The notes beneath the pieces were generated by a model that was not told the DNA's origin, did no database searches, and saw nothing but the letters and a program-made list of their open reading frames with translations. Position numbers and translations under genes: made by a program. Positions 1 to 6,686 of a stretch of DNA of 7,788 nucleotides are shown here, piece after piece. Each line of letters opens with the position of its first letter. Within the stretch, counting starts at the first letter, position 1. The DNA lies in NCBI GenBank assembly GCA_023395695.1, contig JAEWYJ010000186.1, positions 1 to 7,788 of the forward strand. Direction: 5' to 3'. The stretch is from Bacillota bacterium (GTDB taxonomy: Bacteria; Bacillota; Clostridia; Oscillospirales; Ruminococcaceae).

Positions 1-196
1 AAAGGCGGAAGGGCATATCTGCAGCGAGTTTGTTATGTGCTATCCGCCCGGCATTCCCATTCTGGCCCCGGGCGAGCGGATTACCCGCGATATTCTTGAC
101 TATATTGCCTATGCCAAAGAAAAGGGCTGCTCAATGACCGGGCCGGAGGACATTGCAATAGAGCGCCTGAACGTGTTGAAGGCAGGCAAGGAATGA
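1..196 (+). CDS. speA: Orn/Lys/Arg decarboxylase family, probably arginine decarboxylase (3' end only)
   Basis: Only the last 64 residues are present; the reading frame enters from the left edge (first full codon at base 2) and stops at TGA 194-196. The visible part carries the YPPGIPILAPGE stretch, which is characteristic of the C-terminal region of the PLP-dependent fold-type I Orn/Lys/Arg decarboxylases (Bacillus SpeA type), followed by the usual short helical tail. The PLP lysine and active site lie upstream of the window. Arginine decarboxylase, making agmatine, is preferred over lysine or ornithine decarboxylase because an agmatinase-family gene and spermidine synthase follow directly in the same operon. 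The substrate assignment is therefore inferred from context, while the family assignment rests on sequence. The next gene's ribosome binding site begins within a few bases of this stop codon. Confidence 0.85.
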   Translation, partial: KAEGHICSEFVMCYPPGIPILAPGERITRDILDYIAYAKEKGCSMTGPEDIAIERLNVLKAGKE

Positions 197-210
197 TAAA
201 GGAGACAGGC

Positions 211-1062
211 ATGGAGCTTTGGTTTACCGAACAGCACACCCCCAATGTGCGCCTATCCATCAAGACAGACCGTCAGATATATGGCGGACAGAGCGATTTT
301 CAACGTATTGATATTTTCGAATCGCCGGAATTTGGGCGTTTCTTAACGCTGGACGGCTATATGATGCTCACCGAAAAGGACGAGTTTATCTATCACGAGA
401 TGATTACCCATGTGCCGATGGCGGTGCACCCAAACGTTAAAAATGTCCTGATTATCGGCGGTGGGGACGGGGGCGCCATCCGGGAGCTGACGCAATACCC
501 CGAGGTGGCGCGCATTGACCTGGTGGAGATTGACGAGCTGGTGGTGAAGGTCTGCAAAAAGTATTTGCCCTTTACGGCCTGTGGCTTTTCCGACCCGCGC
601 GTGAGCCTTTATTTTGAGGACGGGCTTAAATTTATTCGTTCCCGTGTGGCGGAGTATGACCTGATTATTGTGGATTCGACCGACCCGTTCGGCCCCGGGG
701 AAGGGCTTTTTACCCGTGAATTTTACGGGAACTGCTACAAGGCGCTGTGCGCCGACGGCATTCTCGTCAACCAGCACGAAAGCCCGTTTTATGCCGGGGA
801 CGCGGCCGCCATGCAGCGCGCACATAAGCGTATTGCCGAAAGCTTCCCCATAAGCCGTGTTTATCAGGCGCATATTCCGACCTATCCGTCGGGGCACTGG
901 CTGTTCGGCTTTGCCTCTAAAAAATATCACCCGGTTCGCGACCTTAATGCAGAGCGGTGGAACGCCCGCCATTTTGGCGCCCGCTACTACAATACCAGAC
1001 TGCATGCCGGTGCGTTCGCCCTGCCCAACTACGTTGAGGAGATGCTGAAAAATGTTGAATAA
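211..1062 (+). CDS. speE: spermidine synthase (polyamine aminopropyltransferase)
   Basis: This 283-residue protein has the normal length of bacterial SpeE. It transfers an aminopropyl group from decarboxylated S-adenosylmethionine to putrescine (or to agmatine in some lineages), giving spermidine and methylthioadenosine in the cytoplasm. Visible family marks are the N-terminal beta domain with YGGQSDFQRI (24-33), YHEM (61-64), the nucleotide-binding GGGDGG (83-88), VEIDE (105-109) whose acidic residue is expected to hold the ribose, the catalytic loop VDSTDPFGPGEGLF (154-167) and the polyamine-pocket motif IPTYPSGHW (222-230). I chose ATG 211 because AAAGGAG (198-204) sits 6 nt upstream. An in-frame ATG at 193 overlaps the preceding stop and would add only MIKETG, but it has no spaced ribosome binding site. 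The 3' end overlaps speB by 11 bp, suggesting translational coupling. No SAM decarboxylase is in the window to supply its donor. Confidence 0.95.
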   Translation: MELWFTEQHTPNVRLSIKTDRQIYGGQSDFQRIDIFESPEFGRFLTLDGYMMLTEKDEFIYHEMITHVPMAVHPNVKNVLIIGGGDGGAIRELTQYPEVARIDLVEIDELVVKVCKKYLPFTACGFSDPRVSLYFEDGLKFIRSRVAEYDLIIVDSTDPFGPGEGLFTREFYGNCYKALCADGILVNQHESPFYAGDAAAMQRAHKRIAESFPISRVYQAHIPTYPSGHWLFGFASKKYHPVRDLNAERWNARHFGARYYNTRLHAGAFALPNYVEEMLKNVE

Positions 1063-1903
1063 AAACGTCCAAACCTTTTTGGGCTGCGATTGCAACTATG
1101 AGGCTGCGGATATTGTGCTGTTTGGCGCGCCCTTTGATTCCACCACCTCTTACCGCCCGGGTGCGCGCTTTGGCAGCAGAGCGATTCGCGCCGAGTCCTA
1201 CGGGCTGGAAACCTACAGCCCCTATCAAAATAAGGATTTGGGCGATTACAACGTGTTCGACAGCGGCGAACTGGAGCTGTGCTTTGGCAGCAGCGAAGCG
1301 GCGCTGACCGACGTGCAGGAACGGACGCAGATTATCTTAAACGACGGCAAGCGGCCCGTCATGCTAGGCGGCGAGCACCTTCTGACGCTTGGTGCGGTGC
1401 GGGCGCTGCTGGAACGCTACCCTGACCTTTGCATCATTCATTTTGACGCGCATACCGACCTGCGCGAGGACTACCTTGGCGCCCCGCTTTCCCATGCCTG
1501 TGTTATTCGTCGCTGCTGGGAGCTGCTGGGGGACGGGCGCATCTGGCAGTTTGGCATCCGCTCGGGCGAGCGGGCGGAATTTGAGTGGGCTAAAGAGCAC
1601 ACCTTTTTGCGCACCTTTGACTTTGAGGGGCTTTTGCAGGCGGTGCAGGCCATAAACGGTCGTCCGGTTTATTTTACGCTGGATTTAGACGTGCTTGATC
1701 CCGCCTTTTTTTGCGGCACCGGCACGCCGGAGGCGGGTGGCGTTTCATTTTTAACCTTGTTGGAGGCGATTAAGGCGGTCTGTAAAGCCCACGTTGTGGG
1801 CTGCGATGTGATGGAACTGGCCCCGCCACTTGATCAGTCGGGAGCATCCACCGCATTGGCCTGCAAAATTGTGCGTGAGCTGTTGCTGGCGCTTAACAAT
1901 TGA
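1052..1903 (+). CDS. speB: agmatinase-family ureohydrolase
   Basis: This 283-residue arginase/agmatinase-superfamily enzyme is expected to hydrolyse agmatine to putrescine and urea. The binuclear manganese site is complete: GGEH (His109), FDAHTD (Asp132, His134, Asp136) and LDLDVLDP (Asp211, Asp213). SHAC (147-150), the GTGTPEAGG loop (222-230) and MELAP (255-259) are also in their usual places. GAGGAGA (1036-1042) lies 9 nt before ATG 1052, inside the end of speE, with which the gene overlaps by 11 bp. The substrate is inferred: neighbours include both an aminopropyltransferase and a carboxyaminopropyl-forming pair, so N1-aminopropylagmatine, hydrolysed to spermidine, is a real alternative substrate that motifs alone cannot exclude. 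Arginase is less likely given the neighbouring decarboxylase and spermidine synthase. The gene ends 34 bp before the next start. Confidence 0.92.
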   Translation: MLNKNVQTFLGCDCNYEAADIVLFGAPFDSTTSYRPGARFGSRAIRAESYGLETYSPYQNKDLGDYNVFDSGELELCFGSSEAALTDVQERTQIILNDGKRPVMLGGEHLLTLGAVRALLERYPDLCIIHFDAHTDLREDYLGAPLSHACVIRRCWELLGDGRIWQFGIRSGERAEFEWAKEHTFLRTFDFEGLLQAVQAINGRPVYFTLDLDVLDPAFFCGTGTPEAGGVSFLTLLEAIKAVCKAHVVGCDVMELAPPLDQSGASTALACKIVRELLLALNN

Positions 1904-1937
1904 TATAAATTTATTTGAATAAACGGAGGGTATAAAT

Positions 1938-3140
1938 ATGGGCAAAGCCTTAATCATCGGCTGCGGCGGCGTTGCGAGCGTCGCCATCCACAAATGCTGC
2001 CAAAACAGCGACGTTTTTGAAGAAATTTGCATCGCCAGTCGTACCAAATCAAAATGTGACGCGCTAAGGGACAAGCTGGCGCAGATAACCAAAACAAAGA
2101 TCACCACAGCGCAGATTGACGCCAACGACGTGACGGCGCTTGTTGCGCTGATTGAAGCAGTCAGGCCCGACGTCGTTTTAAATTTGGCGCTGCCCTATCA
2201 GGACCTGACCATTATGGAGGCCTGCCTTGCCACCAAGACAAATTACGTTGACACCGCCAACTATGAGCCGGAAGATACCGCTAAGTTCGAGTATTCATGG
2301 CAGTGGGCCTACCGCGAGAGATTCCAGCAGGCGGGCATTACGGCGCTTTTAGGCAGCGGCTTTGACCCCGGCGTCACCGGTGTGTTTTCGGCTTATGCGC
2401 TTAAGCATCACTTTGACGAGATTAACTATATTGATATTCTTGACTGCAATGCGGGTGACCACGGCTACCCCTTTGCGACCAACTTCAACCCCGAAATTAA
2501 TATCCGCGAGGTATCGGCCAAGGGCAGCTATTGGGAGAACGGCGCATGGGTTGAGACTGAACCCATGGAGATTAAGCGTGTCTATAACTTCCCCGAAATT
2601 GGCGAGAAGGATATGTACCTGCTGCATCACGAGGAGCTGGAGTCGCTGGCGCTTAATATGCCGGGCATTAAGCGCATTCGCTTCTTTATGACCTTTGGCC
2701 AGAGCTATTTGACCCACCTGCGCTGCCTGGAAAATGTCGGAATGACCTCCATTGAGCCGATTGAATTTGAAGGCAAGATGATTGTACCGCTGCAATTTTT
2801 GAAGGCCGTGCTGCCCGACCCCTCCTCTCTGGGGCCGCGCACCAAGGGTAAGACGAATATCGGCTGCATCTTCTATGGCAAGAAGGACGGCAAGGACAAA
2901 AGCTACTATCTTTACAATGTTTGCGACCACGAGGAATGCTACAGGGAGGTGGGCTCGCAGGCTGTGGCCTACACGACCGGCGTTCCTGCGATGATTGGCG
3001 CGATGATGCTTTTAACCGGTGCATGGAGCAAGCCCGGTGTGCACAATATTGAGGAATTTGACCCTGACCCTTTTATGGATGCGCTTAACGAATACGGCCT
3101 GCCCTGGCAGGAAAGCTTTAACCCCACGCCGGTGGACTAA
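1938..3140 (+). CDS. carboxynorspermidine/carboxyspermidine dehydrogenase (saccharopine dehydrogenase family)
   Basis: This 400-residue protein belongs to the saccharopine dehydrogenase/Lys1-like fold. An N-terminal Rossmann motif GCGGVASVAIHK (8-19) and SRT (34-36) after the second strand (Arg35 suits NADPH binding) are followed by NLALPYQDL (82-90), TNYVDTANYEPED (101-113) and GSGFDPGVTGVF (139-150), all typical of the branch that condenses putrescine (or diaminopropane) with aspartate semialdehyde and reduces the imine to carboxyspermidine (or carboxynorspermidine). GGAGGG (1925-1930) is 7 nt before ATG 1938. The assignment to polyamine rather than lysine metabolism is strongly backed by nspC starting one base after its stop codon, and by the upstream speE and speB. 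Conventional annotation would often read only 'saccharopine dehydrogenase', which is misleading here. Whether the amine acceptor is putrescine or agmatine cannot be read from the sequence. Confidence 0.92.
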   Translation: MGKALIIGCGGVASVAIHKCCQNSDVFEEICIASRTKSKCDALRDKLAQITKTKITTAQIDANDVTALVALIEAVRPDVVLNLALPYQDLTIMEACLATKTNYVDTANYEPEDTAKFEYSWQWAYRERFQQAGITALLGSGFDPGVTGVFSAYALKHHFDEINYIDILDCNAGDHGYPFATNFNPEINIREVSAKGSYWENGAWVETEPMEIKRVYNFPEIGEKDMYLLHHEELESLALNMPGIKRIRFFMTFGQSYLTHLRCLENVGMTSIEPIEFEGKMIVPLQFLKAVLPDPSSLGPRTKGKTNIGCIFYGKKDGKDKSYYLYNVCDHEECYREVGSQAVAYTTGVPAMIGAMMLLTGAWSKPGVHNIEEFDPDPFMDALNEYGLPWQESFNPTPVD

Positions 3141-3141
3141 G

Positions 3142-4269
3142 ATGCGCTTTGAAGAATTGCCCACCCCCTGCTTTGTGGTGGATGAAGCGTTTATAGTAAA
3201 AAATTTGCAAATTTTACAGGGCGTAATGCAACGCACCGGCTGCAAAATTTTGCTGGCACAAAAGGCGTTTTCGCTGTATAAGCTTTACCCGCTGATCGGG
3301 CGGTACCTCAGCGGAACAGCCGCGAGCGGCCTGTTTGAAGCGCGTCTTGGGCGGGAGGAGATGGGTGGGGAGAACCATGTGTTTTCCCCCGCCTACCGCG
3401 AGGCGGATATGCCGGAGCTCATGAAAATTTGCGGGCATATCGTGTTCAATTCCTTTTCGCAGCTTGAGCGGTTTGGGGCGCAGGCCAGGACGGCGGGCTG
3501 CAAACTTGGTCTGCGAATTAACCCCGAATGCTCAACGCAGGCGGGGCATGCCATTTACGACCCCTGCGCGCCGTATTCACGCTTTGGTGTGACAAAGGCC
3601 AATTTCCGTCCTGAGCTGCTGGACGGCGTCTCCGGCTTTCATTTCCATACGCTGTGCGAGCAGAACGCCGACGCATTGCTCACTACCGTCGCCGCTGTGG
3701 AAGAAAAGTTTGGCATGTGGCTGCCACAAATAGAGTGGATTAACTTGGGCGGCGGGCATCACATTACCCGTTCGGACTATGATATTGCGGCTTTGGAGCG
3801 GTGCATTACGCGGCTGCAAACGCAGTATCATTTACAGGTGTATCTTGAGCCGGGCGAGGCGGTCGCGCTCAACGCGGGCTTTCTCGTAACCTCGGTGCTT
3901 GATACACTTCAAAATGGTATGGATATTGCGATACTCGACACCTCGGCTGCCTGCCATATGCCGGATGTGCTGGAGATGCCCTATCGTCCGCCGCTCATCG
4001 GTTCCGGTCTGCCGCACGAAAAGCCGTATGCCTATCGCCTTGGCGGCCCAACCTGCCTTGCGGGGGATATCGTTGGCGATTATAGCTTTGACGCGCCGCT
4101 TAAAGCCGGCGACCGACTGGTATTTGGCGACATGGCCATCTATTCTATGGTCAAAACCAATACCTTTAACGGTATGCCGCTGCCCGCTATTGCACTGCGT
4201 GGCAAGGACGGCGACTGCCAAATTTTAAATCGCTTCGGATATATGGATTTTAAAGGGCGATTGGCGTAA
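3142..4269 (+). CDS. nspC: carboxynorspermidine/carboxyspermidine decarboxylase
   Basis: This 375-residue fold-type III (alanine racemase-like) PLP decarboxylase removes the carboxyl group from carboxy(nor)spermidine to give (nor)spermidine. The N-terminal ELPTPCFVVDE (5-15) is followed by AQKAF with the probable PLP Schiff-base Lys41, then FHFHTLCE (166-173), the phosphate-binding GGGHH (203-207), EPGEA (236-240), the catalytic-cysteine region GGPTCLAGD (301-309, Cys305) and a conserved C-terminal FGDMAIYSMVKTNTFNG stretch (328-344). An in-frame ATG at 3019 would add 41 residues lying wholly inside the preceding gene in another frame and without family likeness, so ATG 3142 is the start. It follows the dehydrogenase stop by one base with only a weak GGTGG (3131-3135) ribosome binding site, implying translational coupling. 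It is the last gene of the polyamine operon. Confidence 0.94.
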   Translation: MRFEELPTPCFVVDEAFIVKNLQILQGVMQRTGCKILLAQKAFSLYKLYPLIGRYLSGTAASGLFEARLGREEMGGENHVFSPAYREADMPELMKICGHIVFNSFSQLERFGAQARTAGCKLGLRINPECSTQAGHAIYDPCAPYSRFGVTKANFRPELLDGVSGFHFHTLCEQNADALLTTVAAVEEKFGMWLPQIEWINLGGGHHITRSDYDIAALERCITRLQTQYHLQVYLEPGEAVALNAGFLVTSVLDTLQNGMDIAILDTSAACHMPDVLEMPYRPPLIGSGLPHEKPYAYRLGGPTCLAGDIVGDYSFDAPLKAGDRLVFGDMAIYSMVKTNTFNGMPLPAIALRGKDGDCQILNRFGYMDFKGRLA

Positions 4270-4290
4270 ATGCGATCTTGAACATTAATA

Positions 4291-4323
4291 AACAACGGCA
4301 TCCGTGTGTCGGATGCCGTTGTT
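4291..4323 (+). terminator. perfect hairpin after nspC, possible operon terminator without a U-tract
   Basis: AACAACGGCATCC (4291-4303) is perfectly complementary to GGATGCCGTTGTT (4311-4323), giving a 13-bp stem with a 7-nt loop, 22 bp after the nspC stop. A hairpin this perfect just past the end of an operon suggests termination or 3'-end protection. However, the stem is followed by CATAGCAGG rather than a T-run, so it is not a canonical intrinsic terminator on either strand. It could work through Rho, as a pause site, or as a 3'-stabilising stem-loop after processing. Confidence 0.55.
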
Positions 4324-4368
4324 CATAGCAGGTAAATTCTCCGCTTTTGACGTATTTTAGTAAATGAA

Positions 4369-4397
4369 TCGACAACCTGACGCGTCCCTGCTATAAT
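4369..4397 (+). promoter_or_regulatory. sigma-A type promoter of the small basic-protein gene
   Basis: A -35 box TCGACA (4369-4374, five of six matches to TTGACA) is separated by exactly 17 bp from a perfect TATAAT (4392-4397), which is preceded by TGC and so has an extended -10 as well. Transcription should begin near 4404, giving a leader of only about 25 nt before ATG 4429. There is no sign of an operator around it, so this looks like a strong, constitutive promoter serving a single short gene. Confidence 0.85.
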
Positions 4398-4428
4398 AAT
4401 ATAAAAAGCTTTGAAAGGAACGACTGAG

Positions 4429-4635
4429 ATGCAAAAATTTACAGCATACGAAAAACTGTCAAAGAAACGTCAGCGGCAGCTCAATGCAACCCGGCGCAAA
4501 GACTGGGGCGCAATCAGCCCGGTGACGCGCAGACCGGAGAACCCGAAAGCGTATAATAGAAAAAAGACACAGCAATGGGAGAATGCGCATTCCCGGGGCT
4601 GTGTCTTTTTTATTGCGGATAAGGCAGCCGGATAA
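4429..4635 (+). CDS. small basic protein with a terminator inside its reading frame; candidate ribosome-rescue factor (ArfA/BrfA-like layout)
   Basis: This is a 68-residue protein of no certain family. AAAGGAA (4414-4420) lies 8 nt before ATG 4429; an upstream TTG at 4411 lacks such support. Residues 1-46 hold 15 Lys/Arg and only 3 acidic residues, in two blocks: SKKRQRQLNATRRKDWG (11-27) and SPVTRRPENPKAYNRKK (30-46). That composition suits an RNA or ribosome binder. There is no membrane segment or signal peptide. An intrinsic terminator occupies codons 44-61, so transcripts should end around codon 60-61, before the stop at 4633-4635, and the translated product would stall on a non-stop message. 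E. coli arfA and B. subtilis brfA have this arrangement, which lets them be made only when trans-translation fails. The AYNRKK stretch faintly recalls the GSYxRK region of ArfA, as I remember it. Function is inferred from gene architecture, not from homology I can verify. The gene being real is well supported by promoter, ribosome binding site and composition. Confidence 0.72.
   Translation: MQKFTAYEKLSKKRQRQLNATRRKDWGAISPVTRRPENPKAYNRKKTQQWENAHSRGCVFFIADKAAG
4560..4611. terminator. strong bidirectional intrinsic terminator lying within the small gene's reading frame
   Basis: AAAAAAGACACAGC (4560-4573) pairs perfectly with GCTGTGTCTTTTTT (4598-4611). The enclosed 24 nt can fold further: GAAT (4581-4584) with ATTC (4589-4592) over a GCGC loop, extended by GG/CC across a bulged A. 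On the + strand the run of six T ends the stem, and on the - strand the complementary A-run does the same, so it works in both directions. On + it falls before the stop codon of the 68-residue ORF. On - it lies 141 bp past the end of the TIGR03943 gene, where no better terminator is visible. Confidence 0.9.
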
Positions 4636-4751
4636 AATCCGGGCTCATTGCACTGATAAGGGATCCTGCTTTTTTAAAAAATGGAATATCTATAAATGCG
4701 CACAGCGGCCCGCATGATGAACAACGCCGAAATCCAGTGGTTAACAGGCGA

Positions 4752-5564
4752 TCAATAGGGATAGATATAGGGCTCAGGCGGGGTCTCGGCAGCGGTGACA
4801 TCCTTGGCCAGAATGCAGGGAATAGTTTCGCCCGCAAAGGTCGTTTCGCCGATAACGCCGTCCACCCTGACCCAGGAGTCGACTGCAAGCTGCGGTGCGC
4901 CGTCATACAGGCACAGCAGACCGGCCGGCTGCATATCGGCTGCGCAGCAGACCATCATCAGTCTTGCAGGCACAAACTGATTGGCGGCAAAGCTTTCTTC
5001 GTCTTTAAAAACGGCGCCGACTAACGACACAGGGGTTCCCTTATAGTCGTCAAAATGGTCATAGACCGCGCATAGGCCGGCATAAAAATTTTCGCTGGTC
5101 AGCACCAGCACGCCGTCCTGCAGCGCAATATCCGGCTTTTTAAGACCGATCTGGGGCAGCGGCTGACCGCTGCTGCCGGCCGCTTCGGCGACGGATGCGG
5201 GAGCCGGTTCGGAAGACGCATTGCCTACTGCGGCAGCATTGCTGATCAGCTGTACGGTACCCGTTGTGCCGCTGGCGGAATCCAGCGCCTTAGGGGGAAT
5301 GGCCAGCGCCATCAGCAGCGGCAGCACAAAAAACAGCAGCGACCAAAAACCGCCGGTCTGAGCCGGAGAAAACAGCTCGCGGCACAGCAGCAGCGCCATA
5401 ACCAGCATGGCGCCCACCGCAAAAAGCATAAACGGAATAATTCTCGGGTGGACATATAGCCGCACGACGCCGCTCAAAACCGTCATGCAAAAAAATGCGG
5501 CAAAGCCCAGAAGAACGACTATTTTTAAAGCAACGGCGGTGTTCAGGCTATTTAAACGTTCCAT
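4752..5564 (-). CDS. TIGR03943/DUF1980 family membrane protein, partner of the adjacent permease
   Basis: This 270-residue protein matches the layout of the TIGR03943 (B. subtilis YcgQ-like) family. About three membrane segments (roughly 13-35, 41-61 and 74-91) come first, then an Ala/Ser/Pro-rich low-complexity linker (97-135), then an extracytoplasmic beta-rich domain with FVPARLMMVCCAADMQPAG (197-215), CLYDG (218-222) and a VDSWVRVDGVIG strand pair (228-239), ending in the family-typical PYIYPY. The paired Cys206-Cys207 and Cys218 could bind metal or form a disulfide. AAAGGAG (5570-5576 on the opposite strand) sits 5 nt before ATG 5564, and the permease ends 15 bp upstream, so the two are co-translated partners. 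The family is regularly found beside DUF318 permeases and is thought to form a complex with them. What is transported or handled is not established; zinc or another divalent metal is inferred from the co-transcribed Fur-family gene. Confidence 0.88.
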   Translation of the reverse strand: MERLNSLNTAVALKIVVLLGFAAFFCMTVLSGVVRLYVHPRIIPFMLFAVGAMLVMALLLCRELFSPAQTGGFWSLLFFVLPLLMALAIPPKALDSASGTTGTVQLISNAAAVGNASSEPAPASVAEAAGSSGQPLPQIGLKKPDIALQDGVLVLTSENFYAGLCAVYDHFDDYKGTPVSLVGAVFKDEESFAANQFVPARLMMVCCAADMQPAGLLCLYDGAPQLAVDSWVRVDGVIGETTFAGETIPCILAKDVTAAETPPEPYIYPY

Positions 5565-5579
5565 GCAATCTCCTTTCGC

Positions 5580-6686
5580 TTACACAAGAAATGCGAAAAA
5601 ATACAGCGCCAAAAAATTGGCGAGACAAATAATGAACACCAGTGTGGCGACAAAGCTTTTCTTAAAGCCGGCAAGCAGCATCAGAATATTCTTAATATCC
5701 ATCATAGGGCCGAATACTAAAAAGCCCATAATCGCACCGATGGAGAAACGCCCGGCGAAGCTTTTGGCAATAAATGCGTCGGAGGTTGAGCAGGCGGAAA
5801 AAACGAATGCCACAGCCATCATAATCAGCAGTGGAAGACCGCTTTTTTCACCCAGCCCGGTAAACCAGCTTCGCGGAATTAAAATTTGAATCAGGCTGGT
5901 GAACAAGGCCCCCAATATCAGATAGCGGCCCACGCCGAAGAATTCTTCGCCCGCGTGGATAAACACGGCCCGCAGCTTGTGCCTCAGAAGAGGGGCCGGG
6001 GCTTTTTCGAGTCCGCAGGGAGCAGCGCCCGGTGATTCGGCGCAGCAGCCGCAATGGTCGTGCCCGTGGCTATGGCAGTTACAGCCGCTGTGTATGCCGG
6101 TTAACACATTGCTGTCAAACTCCAGCAAAAACAGCATCAGGCCAACCACAAGGGCGATAACCAGCCCAAAAACAACCCGAAACAGCGCTACCCGCGGCTG
6201 CCCCGGAAAAGCATATAAGGTTGAGACAATTACAATAGGGTTGATAATAGGGGCTGACAGCATAAATGTGACGGCAATAGGCAGCGCCACCCCTTTTTTG
6301 ACCAGACGGGTGGTTACCGGTACAATGGCGCATTCGCATACCGGAAACAGCAGCCCTGCAAACATGGCGGTAACAAACCCCAGCCCGAAGCGGGAGGGGA
6401 ATACCCGCACAACAAATTGGTCGGGTGCGAAAACCTCCATAGCCGAGGAGACAAAGATGCCGATAAGCATAAACGGAAAGGCCTGCATGAGAATGCTGAT
6501 AAAAATAGTATTGAAAATTTGGAGCTGATCCAGAAGCTTTGCATCGGCGGCCCTCGAAAACGAAAACAGTAAATACAGCGCCAACGCGGCGATGAGTACG
6601 GCCGCAGCAATGACCGAAAGGTCTGCGCTGCTTTTGGGCGGTTGTCCAGCGGTATTTTCCGAAATGGGATTACGGTTTGGCGGCAT
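5580..6686 (-). CDS. DUF318/YraQ-type permease with His/Cys-rich metal-binding loop
   Basis: This 368-residue polytopic membrane protein is of the PF03773 (DUF318, YraQ/YcgR-like) permease family. After a soluble N-terminus (1-22) there are about eight or nine hydrophobic segments. Family signatures are LMQAFPFMLIGIFVS (66-80), FPVCECAIVPVTTRLVKKG (114-132), SAPIINPI (144-151) and the C-terminal CSTSDAFIAKSF (299-310) plus FGPMMDIKN (325-333). Between the two halves, a hydrophilic loop holds GCNCHSHGHDHCGCC (201-215), with five Cys and four His in 15 residues and a further Cys224, a probable metal-binding site. ATG 6686 overlaps the end of the upstream regulator gene by 17 bp; the ribosome binding site is a modest GAGGTG. 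Related proteins have been linked to metal or metalloid (arsenic) export in some bacteria, but the substrate here is unknown; co-transcription with a Fur/Zur-type gene favours a metal such as zinc. Confidence 0.9.
   Translation of the reverse strand: MPPNRNPISENTAGQPPKSSADLSVIAAAVLIAALALYLLFSFSRAADAKLLDQLQIFNTIFISILMQAFPFMLIGIFVSSAMEVFAPDQFVVRVFPSRFGLGFVTAMFAGLLFPVCECAIVPVTTRLVKKGVALPIAVTFMLSAPIINPIVIVSTLYAFPGQPRVALFRVVFGLVIALVVGLMLFLLEFDSNVLTGIHSGCNCHSHGHDHCGCCAESPGAAPCGLEKAPAPLLRHKLRAVFIHAGEEFFGVGRYLILGALFTSLIQILIPRSWFTGLGEKSGLPLLIMMAVAFVFSACSTSDAFIAKSFAGRFSIGAIMGFLVFGPMMDIKNILMLLAGFKKSFVATLVFIICLANFLALYFFAFLV

Noticed and set aside
343..1095. 250-codon open frame on the - strand opposite speE
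   Set aside because: It is a shadow of the high-GC speE coding sequence, has no ribosome binding site, and shows no recognisable domain; speE is certain.
2349..2930. 193-codon - strand frame opposite the dehydrogenase gene
   Set aside because: Antisense shadow with no start signals or domain likeness, and wholly covered by a confidently identified gene.
3019..3141. 41-residue N-terminal extension of nspC from ATG 3019
   Set aside because: It lies entirely within the dehydrogenase gene in another frame, and the family-typical N-terminus ELPTPCFVVDE begins right after ATG 3142.
4670..4681. TTTTTTAAAAAA palindrome between the convergent genes
   Set aside because: A simple AT run with no stem-loop potential of note; nothing supports an operator or terminator.
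4610..4906. 98-codon - strand frame at the end of the TIGR03943 gene
   Set aside because: Overlaps the well-supported TIGR03943 gene in another frame and runs into the terminator; no ribosome binding site or family likeness.
5977..6528. 183-codon + strand frame opposite the permease gene
   Set aside because: Reverse-complement shadow of membrane-protein codons; low complexity and no ribosome binding site.
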